This document shows, piece after piece, positions 1 through 5,592 of a stretch of 5,771 nt of DNA. Every line of letters starts with the position of its first letter. Position 1 is the stretch's first letter. The stretch covers positions 1 through 5,771 of the forward strand of contig JAFUTM010000107.1 in the NCBI GenBank assembly GCA_017484235.1. Reading direction: 5' to 3'. The DNA comes from Selenomonadaceae bacterium (GTDB lineage: Bacteria > Bacillota > Negativicutes > Selenomonadales > Selenomonadaceae). The notes below the pieces were generated by a model. That model saw only the letters and a program-made list of their open reading frames with translations. It was not told the origin of the DNA and did not search any database. Position numbers and translations under genes: made by a program.

Positions 1-282
1 ATAGAGTTTACCGACCGGCTTGGTCATAAAACTCATTATGTCTTCGATAAATAAGTAGCCAATACAGCTTCCTATCGCGACGGCGATCAAACTTTTTATG
101 ATGCGTGACCGCAGCTCCGTCAAATGACTGACAAGTGACATAGTGCCGTCATCTGGCGTATTTTTATCGGCTTCATTTTCACTATCGTTTAAACTGCCGT
201 CATTTGCATTATCTTTTAGTTGAGTATTCTCATTTGATTTTGCCGTATCTTCAGATATTGACTTTTCTTCCGCTGAACTCAT
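1..282 (-). CDS. tatC: Sec-independent protein translocase TatC, N-terminal 94 residues (gene runs off the window)
   Basis: TatC is the polytopic membrane receptor of the twin-arginine pathway, which binds the RR signal peptide of folded substrates. The frame is open from an ATG at 282 to the window edge. Residues 48-62 (MSLVSHLTELRSRII) are the conserved cytoplasmic start of TatC, with the HLxELRxR motif at 53-60. They are followed by the first transmembrane helix (about 63-79) and the start of the first external loop (FMTKPVGKLY). The unusual part is the first 47 residues, which are Ser/Asn/Asp/Glu-rich with 13 acidic and 4 basic residues and no hydrophobic stretch; typical TatC proteins begin near residue 48 of this one. 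The ATG overlaps the tatA stop as ATGA, which suggests translational coupling and favours the long form. An internal ATG at 141 would give a normal-length start but has no clear ribosome binding site. The family call is firm; the start is less certain. Confidence 0.93.
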   Translation of the reverse strand, partial: MSSAEEKSISEDTAKSNENTQLKDNANDGSLNDSENEADKNTPDDGTMSLVSHLTELRSRIIKSLIAVAIGSCIGYLFIEDIMSFMTKPVGKLY

Positions 283-470
283 TTCTTTTCAGCAATATCC
301 GCTGATGCAAGTTTTTTATTTTCAATTACTTCTTCATCTTTATTTGCGGCTTTAAATTCTTTTATACTTTGACCAAGCGCTTTGCCAACGCCAGGCAGTT
401 TGCCAGGTCCAAAAATTACGAGACCGATAACTAAAATTAAAATAAGTTCAGGTACACCAAGACCAAACAT
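279..470 (-). CDS. tatA: Twin-arginine translocase subunit TatA (TatA/E family, 63 aa)
   Basis: This is the small pore-forming subunit of the Tat translocase, which oligomerises around TatC to move folded proteins across the cytoplasmic membrane. The 63-residue protein has the full TatA layout: a short N terminus with Glu8, one transmembrane helix (about 6-20), the FGPGKLP hinge (20-26) with the family Phe-Gly pair, an amphipathic helix (about 25-41, GVGKALGQSIKEFK), and a charged Lys/Glu-rich tail. The ATG at 470 has a ribosome binding site (GAGGA, with 6 bases after AGGA). The stop overlaps the tatC start by 4 bases, so the pair forms a minimal TatA-TatC system of the kind common in Gram-positive lineages. 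No tatB is visible before it, and the single TatA may serve both roles. The promoter lies in the 74-bp gap upstream. Confidence 0.96.
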   Translation of the reverse strand: MFGLGVPELILILVIGLVIFGPGKLPGVGKALGQSIKEFKAANKDEEVIENKKLASADIAEKK

Positions 471-497
471 ATTTATTCCTCACTTTCAAAATCTGAT

Positions 498-530
498 TTC
501 CATATTAAGGATAACTTAATATTTATGGAA
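498..530. repeat. Imperfect inverted repeat over the tatA promoter
   Basis: TTCCAT-ATTAAG (498-509) pairs with CTTAAT (515-520) and ATGGAA (525-530) around a GATAA centre, with a 4-base asymmetric insertion in the right arm. It spans the spacer and -10 box of the predicted tatA promoter. It could be an operator, or a weak hairpin after the upstream gene. It is AT-rich and lacks a GC stem plus T-run, so a terminator role is unlikely. Confidence 0.35.
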
Positions 531-536
531 AGTCAA
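508..536 (-). promoter_or_regulatory. Probable sigma-70-type promoter of tatAC
   Basis: On the minus strand, TTGACT (536-531, five of six matches to the -35 consensus) is followed after 17 bases by TATCCT (513-508, four of six matches to -10). Transcription would start near 501, about 30 bases before the tatA ATG. The -35 box lies only 9 bases after the stop of the upstream exported-protein gene, so tatAC can be expressed independently of it. An imperfect inverted repeat covers the spacer and -10 box. Confidence 0.55.
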
Positions 537-544
537 GTTTAAAA

Positions 545-1150
545 TCAAGGCAATTCTAATTTCATTAAAGGCATATTGTCCTCTGATAAATGTTCATCTT
601 CAGGCGTGAGTTTACCCCAAGAACGGTTAATCATTTCTTCGTTATGGTCTTTAGCATATTTTAAAATTTCACGAAATATTTTGCGTCTGACGCTGTTAGG
701 ACTTAAATCTGAAAGATTAATTGGCTGACCGCTTGTATCGGTATCAAGTGTGCCCCATTTCTCGTCAAGATCAACTCGTTCCGTGACTTGAACAGTACCT
801 TCTGTCAGTTTAAACACAACATAATCGGCACGTCCAACAAGTTTATCATAGCCTTTTGTTGACTTCATATTCCACTGACGTTTTTTAATTACGTCTTGAA
901 TTTGAATTTCATCATAAGTAATAAGCATAGGTACAACCAAAGTATTTAAATCAATAAATCCATCTTCACTGACAGCATAACCAATTTGCTGACGATTAAA
1001 AAAGTAATTGCCGCGATTGGTAGAATCTACCCATTTATAAATATCTTCCGGTACTTCTTGTCGTTCAGCAAAAGTCATTTGTGGAGACATAAATAATACA
1101 CCAGCGGCAAATAAACCTGCAAATATTTTTTTAATTGTTGACATTTTCAT
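545..1150 (-). CDS. Exported protein of unknown function, adhesin-E-like (201 aa)
   Basis: I do not recognise a named family. The start at 1150 is chosen because GAGG lies 6 bases before that ATG, and the protein then begins with a classic Sec signal peptide: Lys-rich n-region (2-8), hydrophobic core (9-21) and a TFA-E cleavage site after residue 28. A frame extension to a TTG at 1186 adds 12 residues with no support. The mature part, about 173 residues, has a Trp/Tyr start (YKWVDS, 38-43), a YFFN turn (49-52), a beta-rich middle, and a helical C-terminal segment (KIFREILKYAKDHNEEM). No cysteine or lipobox is seen, so it is probably secreted or periplasmic. Its layout resembles the first domain of the larger exported protein at 3237-4235, which suggests distant paralogy. 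It sits between the dehydrogenase (67-bp gap) and tatA, but there is no RR motif, so it is not an obvious Tat substrate. Confidence 0.8.
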   Translation of the reverse strand: MKMSTIKKIFAGLFAAGVLFMSPQMTFAERQEVPEDIYKWVDSTNRGNYFFNRQQIGYAVSEDGFIDLNTLVVPMLITYDEIQIQDVIKKRQWNMKSTKGYDKLVGRADYVVFKLTEGTVQVTERVDLDEKWGTLDTDTSGQPINLSDLSPNSVRRKIFREILKYAKDHNEEMINRSWGKLTPEDEHLSEDNMPLMKLELP

Positions 1151-1217
1151 AATAAACCTCATTCCTCCGCAGTCGTAGCGGCACAAATAATTGTAAATTC
1201 AAGGTATGACTTTTAAT

Positions 1218-2177
1218 TTAATAGCCGAGCTGACGGTTGACAACATTTAATAGCGACTCATTGTTAAGCCAACGATAAAGATTTTTTCCGGCTATCTCAA
1301 CGATAATTTCACGCGCTTCTTCCAGAAATAGATGACCAGCGATGTGTGGAGTGATTATCACGTTATCGCAATCCCAAAGTTCATCATCAGCAGGCAGCGG
1401 CTCCGGTTCTGTCACGTCTAATGCAGCACCTGCAAGTTGACCGGACTTCAACGCCGCTTTCAATGCATTCGGCTCAATCGCATTGCCGCGTCCAACGTTG
1501 ATTAAATATGCTCCACGTTTCATTTTATTGATACGATCTGCGTTGATAATGTGTTTAGTATCTTCACTGCCAGGCAGCACCATTGCAACAATATCAGCTC
1601 TGCCAAGCAAGTCATCAATTTCATCAATCGTGTGAATTTCATCAATGTAATCTGGCTTATCTTTAATAGTGCGCTTAACACCAATCACGTGAGCACCAAG
1701 CGCATTGACTTTTTTTGCGTAATCGCTGCCAATACGACCGAGACCAAGCACAAGAATGGTTGAGCCTTTCACTGAAGTTATACTGTCCAGTTGCTTCCAA
1801 ATATGATTGACTTGATTACGCATATATTTATTGAAGTGTCTTACGAGTGAAAAAGTCATTGCAAGCATATGTTCTGCAACCTCAGTGTTATAAGCTCCAG
1901 AGGCATTTGTTAAAATTGTTTCAGGTTTCAAAAGACCTGGCACTGTAAATAAATCTGCACCGGCATAAATAATTTGCAGCCACTCCAATTTTTCGGCGGC
2001 TTTAATCCACTTACGCCTAATGCTTCCTATAATACAGTTGACATCTTTCACGTCGTCAAGCGTAATTTTTTCAACTTCAACATAATTAAATTCAACGTCG
2101 TGACCTTTTGCTTGACTTTCGAGATAATCGCGATGCTTTTTATCAAGCGGCATAGCAACTAATATTTTCTTTGCCAT
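1218..2177 (-). CDS. D-isomer-specific 2-hydroxyacid dehydrogenase (319 aa)
   Basis: This is an NAD(P)-dependent oxidoreductase that interconverts a 2-oxoacid and a D-2-hydroxyacid in the cytoplasm; the substrate cannot be read from sequence. The start at 2177 (MAKKILVAMP) is preferred because GGAG lies 6 bases before it; an upstream in-frame ATG at 2189 adds 4 residues. The Rossmann dinucleotide motif GLGRIG is at 145-150. The catalytic triad is Arg230 (NVGRG), Glu259 (DVTEPEPLP) and His278 (TPHIAGH), with the usual 29-residue Arg-Glu spacing. Length is typical for the family. After the second Rossmann strand the sequence reads GVKRT rather than an acidic residue, which suggests NADP(H) may be used. 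It follows metA by 43 bp and may be cotranscribed with it. Related paralogues include glyoxylate/hydroxypyruvate reductases and phosphoglycerate-dehydrogenase-like enzymes; the missing C-terminal ACT domain argues against the regulated SerA type. Confidence 0.93.
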   Translation of the reverse strand: MAKKILVAMPLDKKHRDYLESQAKGHDVEFNYVEVEKITLDDVKDVNCIIGSIRRKWIKAAEKLEWLQIIYAGADLFTVPGLLKPETILTNASGAYNTEVAEHMLAMTFSLVRHFNKYMRNQVNHIWKQLDSITSVKGSTILVLGLGRIGSDYAKKVNALGAHVIGVKRTIKDKPDYIDEIHTIDEIDDLLGRADIVAMVLPGSEDTKHIINADRINKMKRGAYLINVGRGNAIEPNALKAALKSGQLAGAALDVTEPEPLPADDELWDCDNVIITPHIAGHLFLEEAREIIVEIAGKNLYRWLNNESLLNVVNRQLGY

Positions 2178-2220
2178 AGTAATCTCCATTCTGATTTAGA
2201 TTAATCAAAATTTGCTGCAA

Positions 2221-3153
2221 CTATATGCTATAGTCATAAATTGCATCTATCTCGTAAGGAGTTTCCTGATATACGTAATAATTCAGCCAATTGGCAAATA
2301 ATAAATGAGCAACGGAACGCCACTTAACGATTGGCGGCTTAGCTGGATCGTCATTAGGATAATAATTTTGCGGAATTTTGGGATTTAATCCAGCTTTTAA
2401 ATCGCGTTCGTATTCCTGTTTTAACGTCCAAGGATCATACTCCGCGTGTCCGGTTATAAAAAATTGCTTTTTATCTAAATTGGCAATAGCATAAACTCCG
2501 GCCTCGTCTTCGGATTCAGCTAAAATTGTAAGTTCAGGTACTTTTGCAATATCGCTTCTGCGCTCTTCCGTGTTTCGAGAATGTGGAACAAAAAATTCAT
2601 CATCAAAACCACGAAATAATTTTTCGTGTTGAACGCATACGTGATGTTTATAAACGCCAGAGATTTTATGATCCAATATATACTTTGGAATACCATAATG
2701 ATAGTACAAGCCGGCCTGTGCGCCCCAGCATATATGAAATGTGGAGTATACATGTGTCTTACTCCATTCCATAATTTTGGCAACTTCCTGCCAGTACGCA
2801 ACTTCTTCAAAGTCCATAAACTCAACAGGTGCACCGGTTATTATTAAGCCGTCGTATTTTTTATTGCAAACATCATTAAAAGTGCCATAAAATTCCGTAA
2901 GATAATCCTGTGGAGTGTGTGTCGGTATATATGACTGAGTATATATAAAATCAACTTCCACTTGAAGCGGAGTATTGCCCAAAAGCCGTAAAAGCTGCGT
3001 TTCAGTCACGTGTTTTATAGGCATCAAATTTAAAATTAAAATTCGCAGTGGACGTATATCTTGACTGTAAGCTCGATCGGCGTCCATTACAAAGATGTTT
3101 TCATTTTCCAAAATATGAGCAGCTGGTAAATTGTTAGGTATCTTTATCGGCAT
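2221..3153 (-). CDS. metA: Homoserine O-acyltransferase MetA, probably acetyl-CoA-dependent (310 aa)
   Basis: MetA activates the hydroxyl group of L-homoserine with an acyl-CoA, the first committed step of methionine synthesis. The protein is collinear with the family: MPIKIP start, N-L-M-P-I-K (42-47), TETQLLRLLG, ITGAPVE (105-111), the nucleophile Cys142 in FHICWGAQA, and the His236/Glu238 pair in TGHAEYD, which together form the Cys-His-Glu catalytic set. Residue 111 is Glu. Published work on MetA links Glu at this position to acetyl-CoA use and Gly (as in E. coli) to succinyl-CoA, so homoserine O-acetyltransferase activity is predicted despite the usual annotation as succinyltransferase. 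The ATG has a strong ribosome binding site (AGAGGTGA, 3165-3158), and this site overlaps the stop of a possible 15-codon leader. Length matches the family. No other methionine gene is in the window. Confidence 0.97.
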   Translation of the reverse strand: MPIKIPNNLPAAHILENENIFVMDADRAYSQDIRPLRILILNLMPIKHVTETQLLRLLGNTPLQVEVDFIYTQSYIPTHTPQDYLTEFYGTFNDVCNKKYDGLIITGAPVEFMDFEEVAYWQEVAKIMEWSKTHVYSTFHICWGAQAGLYYHYGIPKYILDHKISGVYKHHVCVQHEKLFRGFDDEFFVPHSRNTEERRSDIAKVPELTILAESEDEAGVYAIANLDKKQFFITGHAEYDPWTLKQEYERDLKAGLNPKIPQNYYPNDDPAKPPIVKWRSVAHLLFANWLNYYVYQETPYEIDAIYDYSI

Positions 3154-3163
3154 AAAATCACCT

Positions 3164-3211
3164 CTATAATTGATTCAGAAGGCTCTCAACATCATAAAGA
3201 TTAGCCGTCAT
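3164..3211 (-). other. Possible 15-codon leader ORF before metA
   Basis: A small frame reads MTANLYDVESLLNQL and stops with TAG at 3166-3164, which overlaps the metA ribosome binding site (3165-3158). There is no ribosome binding site before its ATG. A TATTAT box ends 7 bases upstream, so a transcript from it would begin at or near this ATG and be leaderless. Translation through the stop would put a ribosome on the metA site, which could couple or modulate metA expression. The peptide has no Met besides the initiator, so it is not a classic methionine attenuator, and it may be chance. Confidence 0.22.
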
Positions 3212-3218
3212 TTTTTAT

Positions 3219-3248
3219 ATAATAAAATTTTTGTGTTTATTGCTGCAA
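3219..3248 (-). promoter_or_regulatory. Candidate promoter of metA
   Basis: TATTAT (3224-3219, five of six matches to -10) lies 18 bases after TTGCAG (3248-3243, only three of six matches to -35, inside the last codons of the upstream gene). It is the best candidate in the 83-bp gap before metA and predicts a start near 3211. The run of A and T in this area makes chance matches likely. Confidence 0.3.
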
Positions 3249-4235
3249 TTCGGATTCCTCAATTAAATCTATAGAATATCTATTAACCCATTTAGAATAG
3301 CCTTTTGCAAATGCGCGGAGGCGCACCAGACCTTTATAATCCGGCTCATCACTGCGAATCATTCTATAAGCGCCGCCGTGTTCATCGTTCAAGTTATTCC
3401 AACCGGCACTTTGAGGCGTCCATACATCACCGGAGCTGATTTTTTCGGTGCCTTGAAATAGATTGACTGCTTTTTTCATAAACCTAATTTCAACAACATT
3501 GCCCTGAGCATTTTTAGTTTCCTGCCACTCCCAAAGAATCAAATTTGAGCCTTTAAGCCGCATTGTAGTTGTATCGGCAGTAACAGTGGTAGTATTGCCG
3601 TCCGCATCCGTAAACGTCCACAAGTCAATCCAGCGATCTGGAGCAAGTTTACGATCTACTTCACCGTGTCGAAATATTTCATCAACTATTGCTGCATAAA
3701 AATCTTCTTCAAATGATTGAGAATTAACTTCTTTAATTCGACCGTCTGACTGCGACCAGACGACTTTGCCATTTTTGTCGTAAAAATCTTCCGTTGCATA
3801 CTGTATAGTTCGATTTTGAGGATTAATTCTCAAAAGTGCTAAACTATATGATAACATCTCTGGATCTGGAAAAAATGACTGGATTTCATAACTGTTAATC
3901 GTCAATATCGCGCCTTCGGGCGAGTACGTAGTCTTTGTCCAGGCTTCAATTTCAGTTGGAATTTCTTTGCCATTAGAGGTTGTAACTTTTTTCACGACTT
4001 TAACAGAATCTGGATTAAAGAATTTTCCATACTTGTCGTCGGCAGCAAGGTAATACCAGCCGTCTTCGCTTTCTGAGGCGTTTTCCGATTCCGCACCTTG
4101 ATTTTGATTGGAAACATTTACCGAAACATTTACTGAAGATCGTGGATTTTCATTTGCAGCATTAGAATAAAGAGGTAATGACATTATAGACATTCCCAAA
4201 ATAAAACCAGATAGTATAATTTTTTTATTCATCAT
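3237..4235 (-). CDS. Exported protein with two adhesin-E-like domains, function unknown (332 aa)
   Basis: I do not recognise a characterised family. The start is placed at the ATG at 4235, 5 bases after a weak GGTG; the ATG at 4232 is equally possible and a GTG at 4241 less so. A Sec signal peptide is clear: MMNKK n-region, hydrophobic core about 6-22, cleavage near SNA-A (residue 26). Next comes a low-complexity Ser/Asn/Glu linker (about 33-58) that starts with alternating VNVSVNVS. Domain 1 (about 60-190) begins WYYLAADDKYGKFFN and contains EAWTKT. Domain 2 (about 202-260) begins WIDLWTFTDADGN and contains LWEWQET. This Trp-Asp-Gly-then-Trp spacing resembles the surface-adhesin-E type of domain, but that assignment is an inference from layout. 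The C-terminal part (about 260-332) is also Trp/Tyr-rich. There is no lipobox, sortase motif or membrane anchor, so it is probably periplasmic or secreted. A perfect palindrome sits 31 bases upstream of the start. Confidence 0.8.
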   Translation of the reverse strand: MMNKKIILSGFILGMSIMSLPLYSNAANENPRSSVNVSVNVSNQNQGAESENASESEDGWYYLAADDKYGKFFNPDSVKVVKKVTTSNGKEIPTEIEAWTKTTYSPEGAILTINSYEIQSFFPDPEMLSYSLALLRINPQNRTIQYATEDFYDKNGKVVWSQSDGRIKEVNSQSFEEDFYAAIVDEIFRHGEVDRKLAPDRWIDLWTFTDADGNTTTVTADTTTMRLKGSNLILWEWQETKNAQGNVVEIRFMKKAVNLFQGTEKISSGDVWTPQSAGWNNLNDEHGGAYRMIRSDEPDYKGLVRLRAFAKGYSKWVNRYSIDLIEESELQQ

Positions 4236-4265
4236 TATCACACCAACATAAATAAATATAAAATT

Positions 4266-4280
4266 TGGACATAATGTCCA
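4266..4280. promoter_or_regulatory. Perfect 15-bp palindrome, candidate operator
   Basis: TGGACAT-A-ATGTCCA is a 7-1-7 perfect inverted repeat in the 50-bp gap between the GTPase gene stop and the start of the exported-protein gene. The 7-1-7 layout is like operators of dimeric regulators such as Fur/PerR-type proteins, but the half-site does not match a box I know. Read on the minus strand it could instead form a 6-bp stem with a 3-base loop followed by a T-rich stretch, making a weak terminator for the GTPase gene. I see no second copy in the window. Confidence 0.45.
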
Positions 4281-4285
4281 TAAGT

Positions 4286-4786
4286 TTAATTTTGAATTTT
4301 TTTAATTATTGCTTCACGAAGTTCATTTAAACCAATCTTTTCTTTAGCACTGACACAAACTGGTGTCTTGCCAGAGGCTTCACAAATTGCCGCTGCAAGA
4401 TGCTTTCCACCATCAGGCATTTTATCAATTTGACTTATAACCGGTATAACTTTTGTGCCGGCACGTGTCAGGCGGTTAATCCAGGCAAGCTCTAATTCGA
4501 TTGAATCATTTGAAATCAGAATTAACGCGACATCAATCTTTTCAGCTGCAGCTTGAGTTTTTTGTATTCGTTTGCCTTCTGAATCAAGACCGGCTGTATC
4601 TACAATTGTCACCATACCGATACCATAAATATCCATTGCCTTGTAAACAGGTTCAGTCGTTTCCGTAACATTAGCGGTGTCTCGTCCTAGAAGTGCATTT
4701 ATCAATGCGGACTTGCCACTGCTGCGTTTGCCAAATAGTCCAATCTGCAGTTGTTCATTTGAGTTTAAGTTTTTTTCTGAAGACAC
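4286..4786 (-). CDS. Stand-alone small GTPase resembling the HydF N-terminal domain (166 aa)
   Basis: This is a TrmE/Era-like G domain that most resembles the N-terminal GTPase domain of HydF, the [FeFe]-hydrogenase H-cluster maturation protein: IGLFGKR, SALINALLG and TEPVYKAMDIYGIG match the HydF signature IGxFGRRNAGKSSLINAL...TTDPVYKAME. Motifs in 166-aa numbering are P-loop GKRSSGKS (19-26), G3 DTAGL (63-67), a degenerate G4 SQID (118-121) in place of NKxD, and G5 SAKE (146-149). The HydF dimerisation and C-terminal iron-sulfur domains are absent; full HydF is about 400 residues. The stop is clean with no sign of a continuing frame. The GTG at 4786 is chosen because AAGGAAGTGATCC (4801-4789) lies 8 bases (counted from its GGAAG core) before it and matches the 16S anti-Shine-Dalgarno complement at 12 of 13 positions; a GTG at 4795 lies inside that site. 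It diverges from ruvA. The specific function is unknown. Confidence 0.85.
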   Translation of the reverse strand: MSSEKNLNSNEQLQIGLFGKRSSGKSALINALLGRDTANVTETTEPVYKAMDIYGIGMVTIVDTAGLDSEGKRIQKTQAAAEKIDVALILISNDSIELELAWINRLTRAGTKVIPVISQIDKMPDGGKHLAAAICEASGKTPVCVSAKEKIGLNELREAIIKKIQN

Positions 4787-4817
4787 GAGGATCACTTCCT
4801 TCGATTAGCTTTTAATT

Positions 4818-4826
4818 ATTATAACA
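4818..4826 (-). promoter_or_regulatory. Extended -10 promoter of the GTPase gene
   Basis: Minus-strand TGTTATAAT (4826-4818) is a perfect extended -10 element (TGnTATAAT). A start near 4811 would leave about 10 bases before the strong ribosome binding site at 4801-4789. No good -35 is seen at 16-18 bases (the best is TAGAAT), which is common for extended -10 promoters. Confidence 0.6.
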
Positions 4827-4878
4827 CACTTTTCTGAAATTATTCTATATTATGGAAATTTGATTTTTCATAATTCCA

Positions 4879-4907
4879 TTGTATTTTAAATTACAAATTG
4901 ATAAAAT
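4879..4907 (+). promoter_or_regulatory. Candidate promoter of ruvA
   Basis: TTGTAT (4879-4884, three of six) is followed after exactly 17 bases by TAAAAT (4902-4907, five of six). Transcription would begin near 4914, about 30 bases before the TTG start. The region is very AT-rich, so other placements are possible. Confidence 0.35.
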
Positions 4908-4943
4908 GTGTCTTGTAAAATAAAAATGCAGGAGATGATTTTA

Positions 4944-5546
4944 TTGATAGGCTATCTTAGTGGAACTGTGAAATTTGTTTTTGAAGATAATTGTATATTA
5001 GACGTGCACGGTGTTGGGTATAGAGTTTTCATCGATTCCAGTACGCGAGAGTCAATCACCATCAATAATGAGATTGCGCTGTTTATTCATACTGCTGTGC
5101 GCGAAGATGCGATTCAGCTTTATGGATTTAAAAGTCAGTCGGATTACGAATTATTTTCTCAGCTCATAACCGTTAGTGGAATCGGTACACGAACTGCACT
5201 TAATATATTATCTAAAATCTCATCTAAAGACTTGGCACTGGCAATTTATCAGAAGAATGTGAATGCATTGACTGCACTTCCTGGCGTTGGCAAAAAGTCT
5301 GCTCAACGATTGATTTTGGAATTGAAAGATAAAATTGATGCTGACTCGTTGGCGGAAGATAATTCTGATCTGGCAGAATGGACGGCGGCCTCTGAAACTC
5401 ATAATCCATTAAACGAAGCGACGGAAGCGTTGATTGCACTTGGTTATACCAGCGCAGAAATCGCCAATGTATTCAAGCGTGCAAAAAAATCTATGTCAAC
5501 TGAAGAGTTGGTCAAACTTGCTCTCAAGGAATTGAATCAATTTTAA
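4944..5546 (+). CDS. ruvA: Holliday junction branch migration protein RuvA (200 aa)
   Basis: RuvA tetramers hold the four-way DNA junction open and recruit the RuvB helicase for branch migration in recombination and repair. The start is the TTG at 4944, because it gives the family's standard N terminus MIGYLSGTV, a 200-residue protein of usual length, and AGGAG 9 bases upstream; the longer frame from a GTG at 4908 would add 12 residues unlike RuvA. Domain I is the OB fold (about 1-63) with VHGVGYRV and the acidic pin Glu54-Asp55 in HTAVREDAIQLYGF. Domain II carries two helix-hairpin-helix motifs, VSGIGTRTA (77-85) and LPGVGKKSA (112-120). A variable acidic linker (about 131-152) precedes domain III (about 153-200), the RuvB-binding three-helix bundle. 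It diverges from the GTPase gene. ruvC is not upstream, and ruvB does not begin within the 225 bp seen downstream, which is unusual. Confidence 0.97.
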   Translation: MIGYLSGTVKFVFEDNCILDVHGVGYRVFIDSSTRESITINNEIALFIHTAVREDAIQLYGFKSQSDYELFSQLITVSGIGTRTALNILSKISSKDLALAIYQKNVNALTALPGVGKKSAQRLILELKDKIDADSLAEDNSDLAEWTAASETHNPLNEATEALIALGYTSAEIANVFKRAKKSMSTEELVKLALKELNQF

Positions 5547-5592
5547 GTGTGTTTATGTTTTGTGCCTTCGTTAAATTTTTTTAAGTTACAGC

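Noticed and set aside
545..1186. Longer form of the exported protein from a TTG at 1186
   Set aside because: The extra 12 residues would spoil the signal peptide n-region and have no ribosome binding site, whereas GAGG is well placed for the ATG at 1150.
1151..1217. Promoter and SD-sequestering hairpin (CCGC...GCGG) before the 201-aa gene
   Set aside because: The stem is only 4 bp with a 7-base loop and no good -35/-10 pair fits, so neither is supported well enough to list.
1551..2162. Two plus-strand open frames (1551-1763 and 1974-2162) opposite the dehydrogenase gene
   Set aside because: They are antisense to well-conserved coding sequence, match no family and lack convincing ribosome binding sites.
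2544..2774. Plus-strand open frame whose translation contains DVYKRQ, a peptide known from Nextera adapter read-through
   Set aside because: The underlying bases here (GATGTTTATAAACGCCAG) differ from the transposon mosaic end, and the frame is antisense to a fully intact metA. There is no adapter contamination and no gene.
2520..2834. 104-codon minus-strand open frame inside metA
   Set aside because: It is a shadow in another frame of metA, whose catalytic residues and full length are intact.
3154..3236. SAM riboswitch or T-box before metA
   Set aside because: The 83-base gap is too short and AT-rich for either, and I see no conserved core motif.
5220..5439. Two minus-strand open frames opposite ruvA
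   Set aside because: They overlap the helix-hairpin-helix coding region of a clear RuvA and look like chance frames.
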